Shown one piece after another: positions 16,616-26,783 of a stretch of 64,000 nt of DNA; the stretch's first letter is position 1, and the number at the start of each line of letters is the position of its first letter. The position numbers were made by a program, and so were the translations under genes. Below the pieces are notes generated by a model. The model had not been told where the DNA came from. It searched no databases and saw nothing but the letters and a program-made list of their open reading frames with translations. The stretch comes from Blastomonas sp. SL216. GTDB lineage: Bacteria > Pseudomonadota > Alphaproteobacteria > Sphingomonadales > Sphingomonadaceae. The stretch is from contig CP113055.1 in assembly GCA_026625625.1 (NCBI GenBank), positions 808,501 to 872,500 on the forward strand, written 5' to 3'.

Positions 16616-17385
16616 CCTATGAAACGCTTCTCGTCGAACAGCGCGGTGCCGTAACGCTGATCACGCTCAACCGTCCGCAGGCGCTCAACGCGCTGAACAG
16701 CCAGGTGCTGGCCGATCTCATCGCCGCATTGGGTGCGTTCGATGCCGATCCGTCACAGGGCTGCGCGGTGCTGACCGGCAGCGAAAAGGCCTTTGCCGCG
16801 GGCGCGGACATCAAGGAAATGGCAACGCAGAGCTTTGCCGACATGTACGGCGGCAATTTCTTCGCCGGCTATGACCGCGTCACCGCGACGCGCAAGCCGG
16901 TGATCGCTGCGGTCGCCGGCTATGCGCTCGGCGGTGGCTGCGAACTGGCGATGATGTGTGATTTCATCATTGCAGGCGATAATGCCAAGTTCGGCCAGCC
17001 CGAGATCAAGCTGGCCGTCACGCCGGGCATGGGCGGATCGCAGCGCATGGCGCGCGCGATCGGCAAGGCCAAGACCATGGACATGTGCCTGACGGGCCGG
17101 ATGATGGACGCTGTCGAGGCCGAGCAATCGGGCCTGGTTGCGCGCGTCGTGCCGGTGGCCGATCTGGTCGATGAAGCGGTCAAGGCGGCTCAGACGATTG
17201 CGGGCATGGCCCCGCTCGCCACGCTGGCGGTCAAGGAAATGGTCAACGCTGCGTTCGAAACGACGCTGCAGCAGGGCGTGGTCTTCGAACGCCGCCTGTT
17301 CCACGGTCTGTTCGGCAGCGAGGACCAAAAGGAAGGCATGGCCGCTTTCGTCGAGAAGCGCTCCGGCAACTGGACCGGACGCTGA
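16612..17385 (+). CDS. Enoyl-CoA hydratase
   Basis: 257 residues, crotonase fold. Both catalytic glutamates of a true hydratase are present: one in [11 protein letters not shown], one in [16 protein letters not shown]. The oxyanion stretch is [11 protein letters not shown]. In this operon it would hydrate methacrylyl-CoA to 3-hydroxyisobutyryl-CoA, the step between its two upstream neighbours, although such enzymes are usually broad and could also act on crotonyl-CoA. The genes for 3-hydroxyisobutyrate and methylmalonate-semialdehyde dehydrogenases (mmsB, mmsA), often next to these, are not in the window. Confidence 0.93.
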   Translation: MTYETLLVEQRGAVTLITLNRPQALNALNSQVLADLIAALGAFDADPSQGCAVLTGSEKAFAAGADIKEMATQSFADMYGGNFFAGYDRVTATRKPVIAAVAGYALGGGCELAMMCDFIIAGDNAKFGQPEIKLAVTPGMGGSQRMARAIGKAKTMDMCLTGRMMDAVEAEQSGLVARVVPVADLVDEAVKAAQTIAGMAPLATLAVKEMVNAAFETTLQQGVVFERRLFHGLFGSEDQKEGMAAFVEKRSGNWTGR

Positions 17386-17390
17386 CCGGG

Positions 17391-17410
17391 GCCCGCCTGC
17401 GGGCTCTTTA
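17391..17410 (+). terminator. Weak terminator candidate after the valine operon
   Basis: GCCCG-CCTG-CGGGC forms a 5-base stem with a 4-base loop at 17391-17404, followed by TCTTTA. It begins 5 bases after the hydratase stop. Short and with a broken T run, so only tentative. Confidence 0.4.
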
Positions 17411-17496
17411 GCCGCACTTGCCCTGCAAGCGCATTGTGTTAGCCTCCCTCCCTCGGCGTGACCGGCTTCAGCCGGCGCGCGGTCCTTGGGAGGGGA

Positions 17497-18993
17497 ATGG
17501 CCATGCGGCAATTGCAGGGGATGGACGCATCGTTCGTCGCATTGGAGCAGCGCAACGCGCCGATGCATATCGGCTCGATCCTGATCTACGATCCGTCGAC
17601 CGCGCCGGGCGGGTTCGTGCGCTTCAAGGACATATTGAACTTCTTTGAATCGCGCATGCACCTGTCGCAGACCATGCGGCAGCGGCTGGTCAAGGTGCCG
17701 CTCAACCTCGATTATCCCTATTGGATCGAGGATCCGGATTTCGACCTTGAATATCATGTGCGTCATGTGGCGCTGCCCAAGCCGGGTGACTGGCGGCAAT
17801 TGTGCATCCAGGCCGCACGTATCTTCTCGCGCCCGCTCGACCTGACGCGACCGCCCTGGGAATTCTGTGTCGTGGAAGGGCTCGACAATATCGAGGGCGT
17901 GCCCAAGGGCAGCTTCGCGATGATCACCAAGGTCCATCACGCCGCGATTGACGGCATGTCGGGCATCGACCTGATGGATGCGCTCCACACGCTGCGCCCT
18001 GAGGATCCGCCGCCACCGGCGTCCAGAGCGTGGCGGCCTGATCGCGTGCCCGATCCGGTTGGCCTGTTCCTGAAGGGCTATGCCCGCGCGTGGCTCAACC
18101 CGTGGCGGCAGACCGGCGTCATCGCCAAGGCCGCCCCCGGCCTGTACCGCGCCGCCAAGGGGCTGGTGACCAACGAATTCAGCCTCAACACCGCCATTGC
18201 CGCGCCGCGCACCAGATTCAACGTGCCGGTCTCCCCCAATCGCGTGGTCGAGGGGCGCACCTTCACCCTGGCCGATATCAAGGCGCTGCGTGCGCTTTCG
18301 CCTGGCTGCAAGATCAACGATGTGTTCCTCGCCATCATCGGCGGCGGTCTGCACCGCTATCTGACGGCACATGCAGAGCTGCCCGAGAGCAGCCTCACCG
18401 CCATGGCACCGATCTCGGTGCGGGCGGAGAAGGAAAAGAACACCATGGGCAACCAGGTGTCGGCGATGATCGTGCCGCTGGGCAGCCATATCGCCGATCC
18501 CGTCGAGCGCCTCGCCTATGTCCACGAGCAGACGCTGCGTTCCAAGGCGATGACCGATGCGCTCGGCGCGCGGCAGATGACCGAGATGAGCAAGGTGTCG
18601 CCTGCACTGTTCATGGCGCTGGGGGCACAGCTCTACACGCGGCTTGGGCTGGCCAATTACGTCAAGCCGCCCTTCAGCACGGTGGTGACCAACGTGCCGG
18701 GTCCGCCGGTGCCGATCTATTCGACCGGCGCGAAGATGATCAGCATGCACGGGCTGCTGTGCCTGACCGATGGCCTTGCGCTCGGGCATGTGGTGCAAAG
18801 CTATGTCGATCAGGCGACGATCGGCTTTACCGCCTGCCGCAAGGCGATGCCCGATCCGGAATTCTATTCCGAATGTCTGCAGGCCTCGTTCGAGGACCTG
18901 ATGGCGGCGCTGGCGGCAGGGGTGTCGATCCCCGCCGACAAGCCCGCAGCCAAGCGGAAGGGCAAGAGCAAGGCCGCTGCTGCCGCCGCGTGA
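17497..18993 (+). CDS. Wax ester synthase/diacylglycerol acyltransferase (WS/DGAT)
   Basis: 498 residues from ATG 17497, which follows a near-ideal ribosome site GGGAGGGG; a GTG further upstream at 17458 is less likely. WS/DGAT proteins esterify fatty alcohols or diacylglycerol with acyl-CoA to form storage lipid. The catalytic HHxxxDG motif is at 147-153 (HHAAIDG), and the N-terminal LQGMDASFVALE and the later VTNVPGPPVP stretch fit the family (PF03007 and the WES_acyltransf C-terminal domain). The tail is rich in Lys and Ala (residues about 482-498). An alpha/beta hydrolase follows in the same direction after 56 bases. Confidence 0.93.
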   Translation: MAMRQLQGMDASFVALEQRNAPMHIGSILIYDPSTAPGGFVRFKDILNFFESRMHLSQTMRQRLVKVPLNLDYPYWIEDPDFDLEYHVRHVALPKPGDWRQLCIQAARIFSRPLDLTRPPWEFCVVEGLDNIEGVPKGSFAMITKVHHAAIDGMSGIDLMDALHTLRPEDPPPPASRAWRPDRVPDPVGLFLKGYARAWLNPWRQTGVIAKAAPGLYRAAKGLVTNEFSLNTAIAAPRTRFNVPVSPNRVVEGRTFTLADIKALRALSPGCKINDVFLAIIGGGLHRYLTAHAELPESSLTAMAPISVRAEKEKNTMGNQVSAMIVPLGSHIADPVERLAYVHEQTLRSKAMTDALGARQMTEMSKVSPALFMALGAQLYTRLGLANYVKPPFSTVVTNVPGPPVPIYSTGAKMISMHGLLCLTDGLALGHVVQSYVDQATIGFTACRKAMPDPEFYSECLQASFEDLMAALAAGVSIPADKPAAKRKGKSKAAAAAA

Positions 18994-19049
18994 TGGGGCT
19001 GGTATTCGCGGGCTGATGCTCCATATTGTGTGACAGATCGGAGACATTG

Positions 19050-19826
19050 ATGACCGCCACCGCTACCCAGTCTGCCAAGCCGCCGCACCTGTTCTGGACC
19101 CTGGCAGAAGGCCGGGCCGTGGTCGAACTGGGCGCGTTCTATGCTTTTCGCGGCGCGCTCTCGATGCTGCCCAAGGGCGATGGCCATAGCGTGCTGGTGC
19201 TGCCGGGGTTCCTGGCCAGCGACCGGTCGACCAAGCCGATGCGCAATCTGCTGACCAGCCTGGGGTATGACGCGCATGGCTGGGACATGGGCCGCAATAT
19301 CCGGATCGACAATGCGCGCGAGGCGCAGATGAACGATCTGCTCCACCGCATTCACGACCAGTCGGGCCGCAAGGTGTCGATCATCGGTTGGAGCCTGGGC
19401 GGCGTGTTCGCGCGCGAGATCGCCAAGAATGCACCCGACAAGGTCCGCCAGGTCATCTCGCTGGGCAGCCCGATTTCCAACGATCGCGGCCATACCAATG
19501 CCCGCCGCCTGTTCGAGCGGCTCAACGGACCCGAACCCGAGCCGCTGCAGCAGGGCCGCTTCCGCAATCTCGACGAGGCACCGCCCGTTCCGACGACGTC
19601 CATCCTGACGCGCACCGACGGCATCGTCGCCTGGCGCGGATCGGTTCAGAAGCCGGGACCGCAGACCGACAATATCGAGGTGCACGCCAGCCATTGCGGG
19701 CTCGGCGTCAACCCGATGGTGATGTACGCGATTGCGGACCGTCTGGCGCAGGGTGAAGACGCGTGGAAGCCGTTCGATCGCTCGGGCTGGCGCAGCATGC
19801 TGTTCGGTTCGGTCAAGGCTGATTGA
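19050..19826 (+). CDS. Alpha/beta hydrolase
   Basis: 258 residues from ATG 19050 with GGAGA 6 bases upstream; an upstream in-frame start at 19026 lacks a site. The nucleophile elbow is GWSLGG (S115), preceded by the oxyanion strand VLVLPGFLAS (48-57), and HCGLG near the C-terminus may hold the catalytic His. No signal peptide is visible, so it is probably cytoplasmic or lipid-droplet associated. It sits directly after a WS/DGAT gene, which suggests a lipase or esterase in storage-lipid turnover; this is context inference. Ends 22 bases before the convergent amine oxidase gene. Confidence 0.82.
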   Translation: MTATATQSAKPPHLFWTLAEGRAVVELGAFYAFRGALSMLPKGDGHSVLVLPGFLASDRSTKPMRNLLTSLGYDAHGWDMGRNIRIDNAREAQMNDLLHRIHDQSGRKVSIIGWSLGGVFAREIAKNAPDKVRQVISLGSPISNDRGHTNARRLFERLNGPEPEPLQQGRFRNLDEAPPVPTTSILTRTDGIVAWRGSVQKPGPQTDNIEVHASHCGLGVNPMVMYAIADRLAQGEDAWKPFDRSGWRSMLFGSVKAD

Positions 19827-19848
19827 GCTGCAGAAATAAGCGCGACGG

Positions 19849-21384
19849 CTAGCGCACCCGCGCCATCAGCTGTTCCGCCGCCAGCCGTCCGGTCTGTGCA
19901 GCGCCGTTCATATAGCCGGTGTGCGCATCTGACAGATGCTCGCCCGCAAACAGGATCGGGCCCGAGGGCAGCGGCGGGGTGACCTTGCCGTCTTCCTCCT
20001 CTATCCAGAAGTGCTGGGCAAAGCGGGTCAGCTGGCCCGGCAGGAAGCGCGAATAGGCGCCTTGCGCGAACGGGTCCCTGGCCCAGGCGGTGCGCCGGAC
20101 GCTGCGCGCAGCAAGCCCCGGCACGGCAGGCGCAATCTCGCGTTCGCAGGCGCGCAGCATCGCTTCGGGCGACAAATCCATCAGGCTGGATGTCTGGTTG
20201 CCCCCAAAGAACCAGGTGAGCACGCCAGCAGGCACCGCATCCTGTCCGGCGCTGGCACCCCAGAACTCGCTGAACAGACCCGGGCTGCCCCCGGTCCGTA
20301 CCGCCCAGGCGGCCCCGCCCGCGCCGACCTTTGCTTCCCACGGCCGCATAGCATAGCCCGCATTGATCTTCTCGTTGCGCCCGCAGCTTAGCTCGCGGGT
20401 CAGCGCCTGCCAGGCGGCGGGCAGGCTGGTGCCGAAATCGATGGTGCGCAGCACCTGTGCTGGCACGGTGATGATCACCCGGTCGGCGGTCACGACCGCG
20501 CCATTGGCAAAGCTCAGCTCCACCGCCTTGCCCTTGCGCCGCACGGTGGTCAGCGCTTGGCCGGTCTTGATCCGCTCCATCAGCGGCTCAGCCAGCGCGC
20601 GCGGAATGGTCGAGGAGCCGCCTGCCAGGCTGTAGCGCTCGTCGCTGCCGGAAATCAGCGCGACCCTGTCCTCGTTGATCGCGGGCAGGTTGAAGAACAG
20701 CTCGAGCGCCGAAACCTCGCCCGGTTCCGATCCGAATTCGGTGCGGATGGTCGCCTCGACCAGCGCGCGTGCCTTCGGGCTGGCGGCTGCGCCTGCCGCA
20801 TCGAGATATTGCCGCACCGACATGCTGTCGAACCGGGTTCCATGGCGATCGAAATCGGCATCGACCGCAGCCGCGTCCTCGGCAATGCGCGCGGCGAGCG
20901 GCCTGAATTCGGCGATCAGATCGGCCTCCGTCAATTCCGCCCCATCGACCACGAACCGTTCGCTGGTCGGCATCGCGCCGCGATCGATCAGGCCGATATT
21001 GAAGCGCTCGGCCAGCGCCAGAATGTCGGCATGGTTGGTATTCACCAGATGCGCGCCATCCTCGATATACAGGCCCGGTTCGGGAAGCCCGTTCGAGGTC
21101 AGCACCCGTCCCCCGATACGCCCACGCGCCTCATAGATCGTGGCGTTGAAGCCAGCCGCCACCAGCCGATCGAGTGCCACCAGCCCGGCAAGTCCTGCGC
21201 CGATGATCGCGATGCGGCTGCGCTTGCTGATCGCGGCTTCGGCCGTGTCGATCAGGGCAGGGGAAAGCCCCATGGCCGCGATGCCGGCAAGCACCTGTCG
21301 TCGGTCGAGCCCTGGCCCCTGGCCCCCTGTGGTTTCCGGCGCAGCCTTGGCGAGCAGTCCCCAGACGATACCCGATCCGCGCAT
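19849..21384 (-). CDS. Flavin amine oxidase-family FAD-dependent oxidoreductase (Tat-type leader)
   Basis: 511 residues from the ATG at 21384 (GGGGAG about 9 bases upstream). Residues about 27-45 read DRRQVLAGIAAMG, a twin-arginine motif followed by a hydrophobic stretch, so export by Tat is likely. The FAD dinucleotide fold follows (RIAIIGAGLAGLVALDRL, then YEARGRIGGRV). The C-terminal ILFAGEHLSDAHTGYMNGAAQTGR is the second FAD-binding signature of the monoamine oxidase/protoporphyrinogen oxidase family. Substrate is not predictable. It is convergent with the hydrolase and divergent from a small membrane protein. Confidence 0.88.
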   Translation of the reverse strand: MRGSGIVWGLLAKAAPETTGGQGPGLDRRQVLAGIAAMGLSPALIDTAEAAISKRSRIAIIGAGLAGLVALDRLVAAGFNATIYEARGRIGGRVLTSNGLPEPGLYIEDGAHLVNTNHADILALAERFNIGLIDRGAMPTSERFVVDGAELTEADLIAEFRPLAARIAEDAAAVDADFDRHGTRFDSMSVRQYLDAAGAAASPKARALVEATIRTEFGSEPGEVSALELFFNLPAINEDRVALISGSDERYSLAGGSSTIPRALAEPLMERIKTGQALTTVRRKGKAVELSFANGAVVTADRVIITVPAQVLRTIDFGTSLPAAWQALTRELSCGRNEKINAGYAMRPWEAKVGAGGAAWAVRTGGSPGLFSEFWGASAGQDAVPAGVLTWFFGGNQTSSLMDLSPEAMLRACEREIAPAVPGLAARSVRRTAWARDPFAQGAYSRFLPGQLTRFAQHFWIEEEDGKVTPPLPSGPILFAGEHLSDAHTGYMNGAAQTGRLAAEQLMARVR

Positions 21385-21529
21385 TGGCCATGTCTCCCCA
21401 CCAGAGCCGCTACGGAACGGGAGGGTGATGCCAATGCGCCGATGCGTCAAGAATAATGGCGTTGGGTAACGCCAGGGGCTGGACTTTGCTGCGCCAGGCC
21501 CCAAATGACGCCCACATCAAGGAGCGCTC

Positions 21530-21721
21530 ATGTTTCACAGTCTTTGGGGGCAACTCGCCCTTGTCATGTCGGCTCTCGCCGGAACCGCCGCCTTTGCCGA
21601 TGCGCAGCGGATGCGCCGCAGCGATTTCGACCGTGTCGGGTTCATGCCCTGGACCGGCATTGCGATGATCTCAGTGATGGTGGCGGTGTTCGCCACCGCC
21701 TTTGCGCTGAAAGGCCTGTAG
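21530..21721 (+). CDS. Small hypothetical membrane protein
   Basis: 63 residues. Starts at ATG 21530 with a perfect AAGGAG 5 bases upstream. Two hydrophobic segments (about 5-24 and 40-60) are joined by a charged stretch ADAQRMRRSDFDRVGF; the protein probably spans the membrane twice. I do not recognise a named family. Codon use looks like the neighbours. Its stop codon meets the stop of cpaF on the opposite strand, inside an inverted repeat. Function unknown. Confidence 0.72.
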   Translation: MFHSLWGQLALVMSALAGTAAFADAQRMRRSDFDRVGFMPWTGIAMISVMVAVFATAFALKGL

Positions 21722-21735
21722 TTACAGACAGGCCT
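21712..21735. terminator. Inverted repeat spanning two convergent stop codons
   Basis: AGGCCTGT (21712-21719) and ACAGGCCT (21728-21735) form a perfect 8-base stem with an 8-base loop. Both stop codons (small membrane protein, plus strand; cpaF, minus strand) lie in or beside the loop. There is no T run, so it may slow polymerase or protect 3' ends rather than act as a classic terminator. Confidence 0.45.
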
Positions 21736-23278
21736 CGAGAAATGCCTGTTCGAAGCCGAACTGGCGCGCCTTTTCCAGCGTATAGGGGCGAAGACCGGTC
21801 GAGCGATATTCGCCGATGATCTTTCCGTCGCTGCCCTCGTCCATATATTCGAACTTGAACAGTTCCTGGGTGACGATCACCTCGCCCTCCATGCCGATCA
21901 CTTCAGTGATATTGGTCACGCGGCGCGAACCATCGCGAAGACGCTTCACCTGAACGATAAGATCGACCGACTCGGCAATCTGGCGGCTGATCGCTTCCTT
22001 GGGGATCTTGATGTCGCCCATCAGGATCATGTTTTCCATACGGCCCAGGGCTTCGCGCGGGCTGTTGGCGTGGAGCGTACACATCGATCCGTCATGGCCG
22101 GTGTTCATCGCGGCGAGCAGGTCAAAGCACTCCGCGCCACGAATTTCGCCGAGGATGATGCGGTCAGGACGCATACGCAGCGCGTTCTTGACGAGGTCAC
22201 CGATGCTGATCGCGCCCTTGCCTTCCAGGTTCGGCGGGCGCGTCTCGAGCGGCAGCCAGTGCGGCTGCTGCAGACGCAGTTCGGCCGCGTCTTCGATCGT
22301 CAGCACGCGCTCGCCCGGATCGATCATCTTCGACAGGGCATTGAGCATGGTCGTCTTACCCGAACCGGTACCGCCCGAGATGACGACGTTGAAGCGGCAT
22401 GCACCGGCGATCTTGAGCGCGGTCGCCATCTTTTCCGACATCGCGCCCCAATCCTTCAGATTGTCGAGCGTGATCGGCTTTTCGGAAAACTTACGAATGG
22501 AGATCGCGGTGCCGCGCAGCGACAGCGGCGGGATGATGACGTTGACGCGGCTGCCGTCCTTGAGGCGGGCGTCGGCCAGCGGCGTGGTCTGGTCGATGCG
22601 GCGGCCAACCTGGTTGACGATGCGTTGCGCGATCTGCAGCAGATGCTCCTCATCGCGGAACTGGATCGGCGCAATCTGCAGCTTGCCCTTCTTTTCGATA
22701 TAGGTCTGTTCCGGCCCGTTCACCATGATGTCGGTGATTTCCGGGTCGTTGAGCAACTCTTCAAGCGGGCCGAAGCCAAGCAGTTCGTCGATCAGCACCT
22801 TTTCCAGCGCGAACTGTTCGCGCCGGTTGAGGGTGAGCTTCAGTTCGGCGAGCACTTCCAGGATGATCGGGCGAAACTCTTCGGCCAGCTCATCCTTGGT
22901 CAGCGTGGCGGCGGCTTCCGGGTCAACGCGTTCCAGCAGGCGCGGCAGCACCTGTTCCTTGATCTTGTGGACCGAGGCTTCGAAACCTTCGACCTTGGGG
23001 CCGCTGTCCGCCACCGAATTGGCGCGATCGGACAACCGCGTCATCGCGTCGTTGAGCGCCGCGCTTTCGGGCGTCATGTCGATCATGTCCAGCGTGGGCA
23101 GATCGACCGAGTCGAGATCGGGGAACTGATCGCCGCCCATGTCGAGCGACAGGCCAAGCCGGGCTTCGGGAGTCGGCGCGCCTGCTGCGCCGCCCTTCAT
23201 CGGGCGGGCGACACCGAAGCTCGGCCTGGCGCCGGGCCCTATCTGTCCAATCCCATTCCTTCTGCCAAACGCGCTCAT
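21722..23278 (-). CDS. cpaF: CpaF/TadA-type secretion ATPase
   Basis: 518 residues. Hexameric ATPase of the Tad/Flp pilus assembly machine, a type II/IV secretion ATPase. Marks are a Walker A GGTGSGKTTMLNALSKM (about 306-322), an Asp box near DRIILGEIRGAE, and the His box GHDGSMCTLHANSPREALGR. The first 100 residues are poorly conserved. Normally cpaF stands in a cluster with cpaB, cpaC, cpaE, tadB and tadC. Here it is alone: the flanking genes are a small membrane protein (convergent) and a transporter (divergent). The gene looks intact, so it may serve a pilus locus elsewhere. Confidence 0.93.
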   Translation of the reverse strand: MSAFGRRNGIGQIGPGARPSFGVARPMKGGAAGAPTPEARLGLSLDMGGDQFPDLDSVDLPTLDMIDMTPESAALNDAMTRLSDRANSVADSGPKVEGFEASVHKIKEQVLPRLLERVDPEAAATLTKDELAEEFRPIILEVLAELKLTLNRREQFALEKVLIDELLGFGPLEELLNDPEITDIMVNGPEQTYIEKKGKLQIAPIQFRDEEHLLQIAQRIVNQVGRRIDQTTPLADARLKDGSRVNVIIPPLSLRGTAISIRKFSEKPITLDNLKDWGAMSEKMATALKIAGACRFNVVISGGTGSGKTTMLNALSKMIDPGERVLTIEDAAELRLQQPHWLPLETRPPNLEGKGAISIGDLVKNALRMRPDRIILGEIRGAECFDLLAAMNTGHDGSMCTLHANSPREALGRMENMILMGDIKIPKEAISRQIAESVDLIVQVKRLRDGSRRVTNITEVIGMEGEVIVTQELFKFEYMDEGSDGKIIGEYRSTGLRPYTLEKARQFGFEQAFLEACL

Positions 23279-23490
23279 GGTGACCGATTATCCCGGAATA
23301 TGTCGCAGACAGCCGGTAGAAGCCGTCCAGATTGTGCATGGTGAATAGCCCGGAAACTTTGACAATGTCCTAACAGGCTGATCTGTCAGGCCGTTGTTGC
23401 GCCGGCGGATTCCCGATGGCGCTTGCATCCGTGCCGATATTGGGCATTAAGCCCGGCAAAAGTTAACAACACCCCAGCAGGCGCGACGAC

Positions 23491-24408
23491 TTGGCCGAAA
23501 ATGCGATGAATGCCGGTTCGACCGCGAAATCCCGTCAGGGTCTGGGGCAGGGCATGCTGTTTGCGCTGGCCGGTTTCGCGCTGCTGTCGTGCGGCGACGG
23601 GCTGATCAAGTCGGCCGCAGGGCAGTGGCCGGGCATGGCGGTGGCGGCGCTGCGCTTCACGCTGGGCGCGATCGGGCTGGGGCTGGTGCTGCTGGTGCGC
23701 GAAGGCCCCAAGGGCTTCCGGTTTCCGCGCCCCAGGGTGCAGCTCGCGCGGGGCTTTTTCCTCGCTGGCGCTACGGTCACCTTTTTCTCCAGCATCTTCC
23801 TGATGCCACTCGCGACCGCCACCTCGATCCAGTTCATGGCCCCGCTGCTGACCGCAGTCATTTCCTCGATCCTGTACAAGGAGAAGCTCAGCGCAGGGCG
23901 CTGGGTGGCGACATTGATCGCCTTTGTCGGGGTGATGATCGTGCTGCGGCCGAGCTTTGCCGATCTCGGCTGGGCGGCCCTGTTGCCGCTCGCGGCTGCG
24001 TTCGGGATGAGCGGGCTGATGATGAGCAACGCGCGCGCTGCCGGATCGGGCAGCGTTCTGCTGATGCAGTTCCTGGTCGCTGCGCTCGCAGCGCCGCTGC
24101 TGATCCTCTACGCGACGCTGGGCCATCTCTCGGGCGTGCCGTCGCTGCAGATCGGCTGGCCGAGTGCCTATGTGGTGTTCGTCTGCGCCACCGTCGCGGT
24201 CTCGGCCAGTTTCAGCCATATGTTCGTCTATCTTGCCACCGCGCGCAGCTCCGCTGCCACGGTTGCGCCGATGGTCTATGTGCAGATCATCGTGGCGATT
24301 GCGATTGGCGTTGTCTTCTACCGCGATTATCCTGACCTGGTCGCGCTGGCGGGGACCGGCGTGATCATCGCCAGCGGCATCTACCTGCTGCGCGATGGCC
24401 GCAAATAG
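23491..24408 (+). CDS. DMT-superfamily (EamA) transporter
   Basis: 305 residues from TTG 23491, with AGG about 8 bases upstream; the alternative ATG at 23506 has no visible ribosome site. Ten hydrophobic helices form two EamA repeats (GMLFALAGFALLSCGDGLIK starts the first, AAFGMSGLMMSNARAAG the second). Substrate unknown. It is the second EamA transporter of the window and is only distantly like the one at 13283-14194. The DUF6265 gene follows 12 bases later, so the two are probably cotranscribed. The 212 bases before it are shared with the divergent cpaF gene. Confidence 0.88.
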   Translation: MAENAMNAGSTAKSRQGLGQGMLFALAGFALLSCGDGLIKSAAGQWPGMAVAALRFTLGAIGLGLVLLVREGPKGFRFPRPRVQLARGFFLAGATVTFFSSIFLMPLATATSIQFMAPLLTAVISSILYKEKLSAGRWVATLIAFVGVMIVLRPSFADLGWAALLPLAAAFGMSGLMMSNARAAGSGSVLLMQFLVAALAAPLLILYATLGHLSGVPSLQIGWPSAYVVFVCATVAVSASFSHMFVYLATARSSAATVAPMVYVQIIVAIAIGVVFYRDYPDLVALAGTGVIIASGIYLLRDGRK

Positions 24409-24420
24409 GGAAGGGCGATC

Positions 24421-24873
24421 ATGGCGCTGACGGGATGGATTATCGGTATGGCGATGCAGATGGCCAGCCTGCCTGCGGCTCCGCAGCTGCCGTGCTGGAT
24501 CGAGGGGCGCTGGGTGTCCGAAGAGACCGAGGGGCGCTGGACCGAGGAAAACTGGACCGGCTGCCGCGCCGAAACGATGCTGGGGACGGGTCGTGGCGGG
24601 CGCGGCGATGCGGTCACCAGCTATGAGTTCATGCGGATTGCGCGCAACGAAAATGGCGACCTGATGTTCTACGGCGCGCCGTTCGGCAACCCTGCAGCCG
24701 CGTTCCGTGCGGTCAAGGCGGGACCGAAAGAGATCGTCTTCGTCAATCCCAACCACGAATATCCGCAGCGCATCCGCTACTGGATGGAAGGCGACATGCT
24801 GCTCGCCGAGGCGAGCATGCGCGATGGCAGCAAGCCCCAGGCCTGGCGGTACAAAAGGGTGACGTTGAAATAG
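24421..24873 (+). CDS. DUF6265-family exported protein
   Basis: 150 residues. Residues 1-22 look like a signal peptide (hydrophobic GWIIGMAMQMASLPAAP). The mature part begins PCWIEGRWVSEETEGRWTEE, a pattern of the DUF6265 family, which probably forms a small lipocalin-like beta barrel. Later stretches FVNPNHEYPQRIRYW and GSKPQAWRYKRV are also typical. Function is unknown. It lies 12 bases after the EamA transporter and ends 45 bases before the convergent atpC; the gap contains the palindrome GCAGCCGGCTGC at 24879-24890. Confidence 0.75.
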   Translation: MALTGWIIGMAMQMASLPAAPQLPCWIEGRWVSEETEGRWTEENWTGCRAETMLGTGRGGRGDAVTSYEFMRIARNENGDLMFYGAPFGNPAAAFRAVKAGPKEIVFVNPNHEYPQRIRYWMEGDMLLAEASMRDGSKPQAWRYKRVTLK

Positions 24874-24918
24874 GCGGGGCAGCCGGCTGCCGACCGGGCA
24901 TGGCTGACCGGCGAAGGC

Positions 24919-25176
24919 TTAGCCCGAAACGCGCTCGGCCAGTATGGTGAGGCCCTTTTCGTTGACCTCGGCAAAGCCGCCCTCGATGGCGATGGTTTCC
25001 GGCTGCGCGCCTTCGCTCTTGTAGATCGACACAAGGCCGTCACGGACGGTCGACATCAGCGGCGCATGGCCTTCGAGCACGCCAAACTCGCCCTCTGCGC
25101 CGGGCACGACGACCATGTGGACCGCTTCAGAGCGAACCAGCTTTTCGGGGGTTACGAGTTCAAAATGCAGTGCCAT
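24919..25176 (-). CDS. atpC: ATP synthase F1 subunit epsilon
   Basis: 85 residues. Epsilon sits on the rotor stalk with gamma and couples rotation to catalysis. The sequence covers the N-terminal beta-sandwich ([42 protein letters not shown]) in the family pattern [12 protein letters not shown]. It is short, lacking the C-terminal two-helix domain that inhibits hydrolysis in E. coli; alphaproteobacterial epsilons are often of this form. Last gene of the F1 operon, separated from atpD by a 140-base spacer with strong hairpins. Confidence 0.95.
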   Translation of the reverse strand: MALHFELVTPEKLVRSEAVHMVVVPGAEGEFGVLEGHAPLMSTVRDGLVSIYKSEGAQPETIAIEGGFAEVNEKGLTILAERVSG

Positions 25177-25193
25177 TTCGATTGTCCTTCAAG

Positions 25194-25304
25194 CCCTCTC
25201 CCCTTGAGGGGAGAGGGTTGGGAGAGGGGAATACGCCATCCCCTCTCAACTTCAGCTAGCGAGCAGTCTCGCATGCCTTCGTATCTCTCCCCCGTGCGGG
25301 AGAG
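25194..25304. repeat. CCCTCTCC palindromic repeat element between atpD and atpC
   Basis: Two strong hairpins: CCCTCTCCCCT/AGGGGAGAGGG with a 2-base loop at 25194-25217, and CTCTCCC/GGGAGAG with a 6-base loop at 25285-25304. The sequence between them resembles the core of the larger element at 46341-46487 (both have ACTTCAGCTAG- or GCTTCGACTAG-like centres). In the atp transcript both hairpins lie between atpD and atpC and could lower translation of epsilon. Confidence 0.8.
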
Positions 25305-25316
25305 AGCATTGTCAGT

Positions 25317-26783
<1,467 letters not shown>

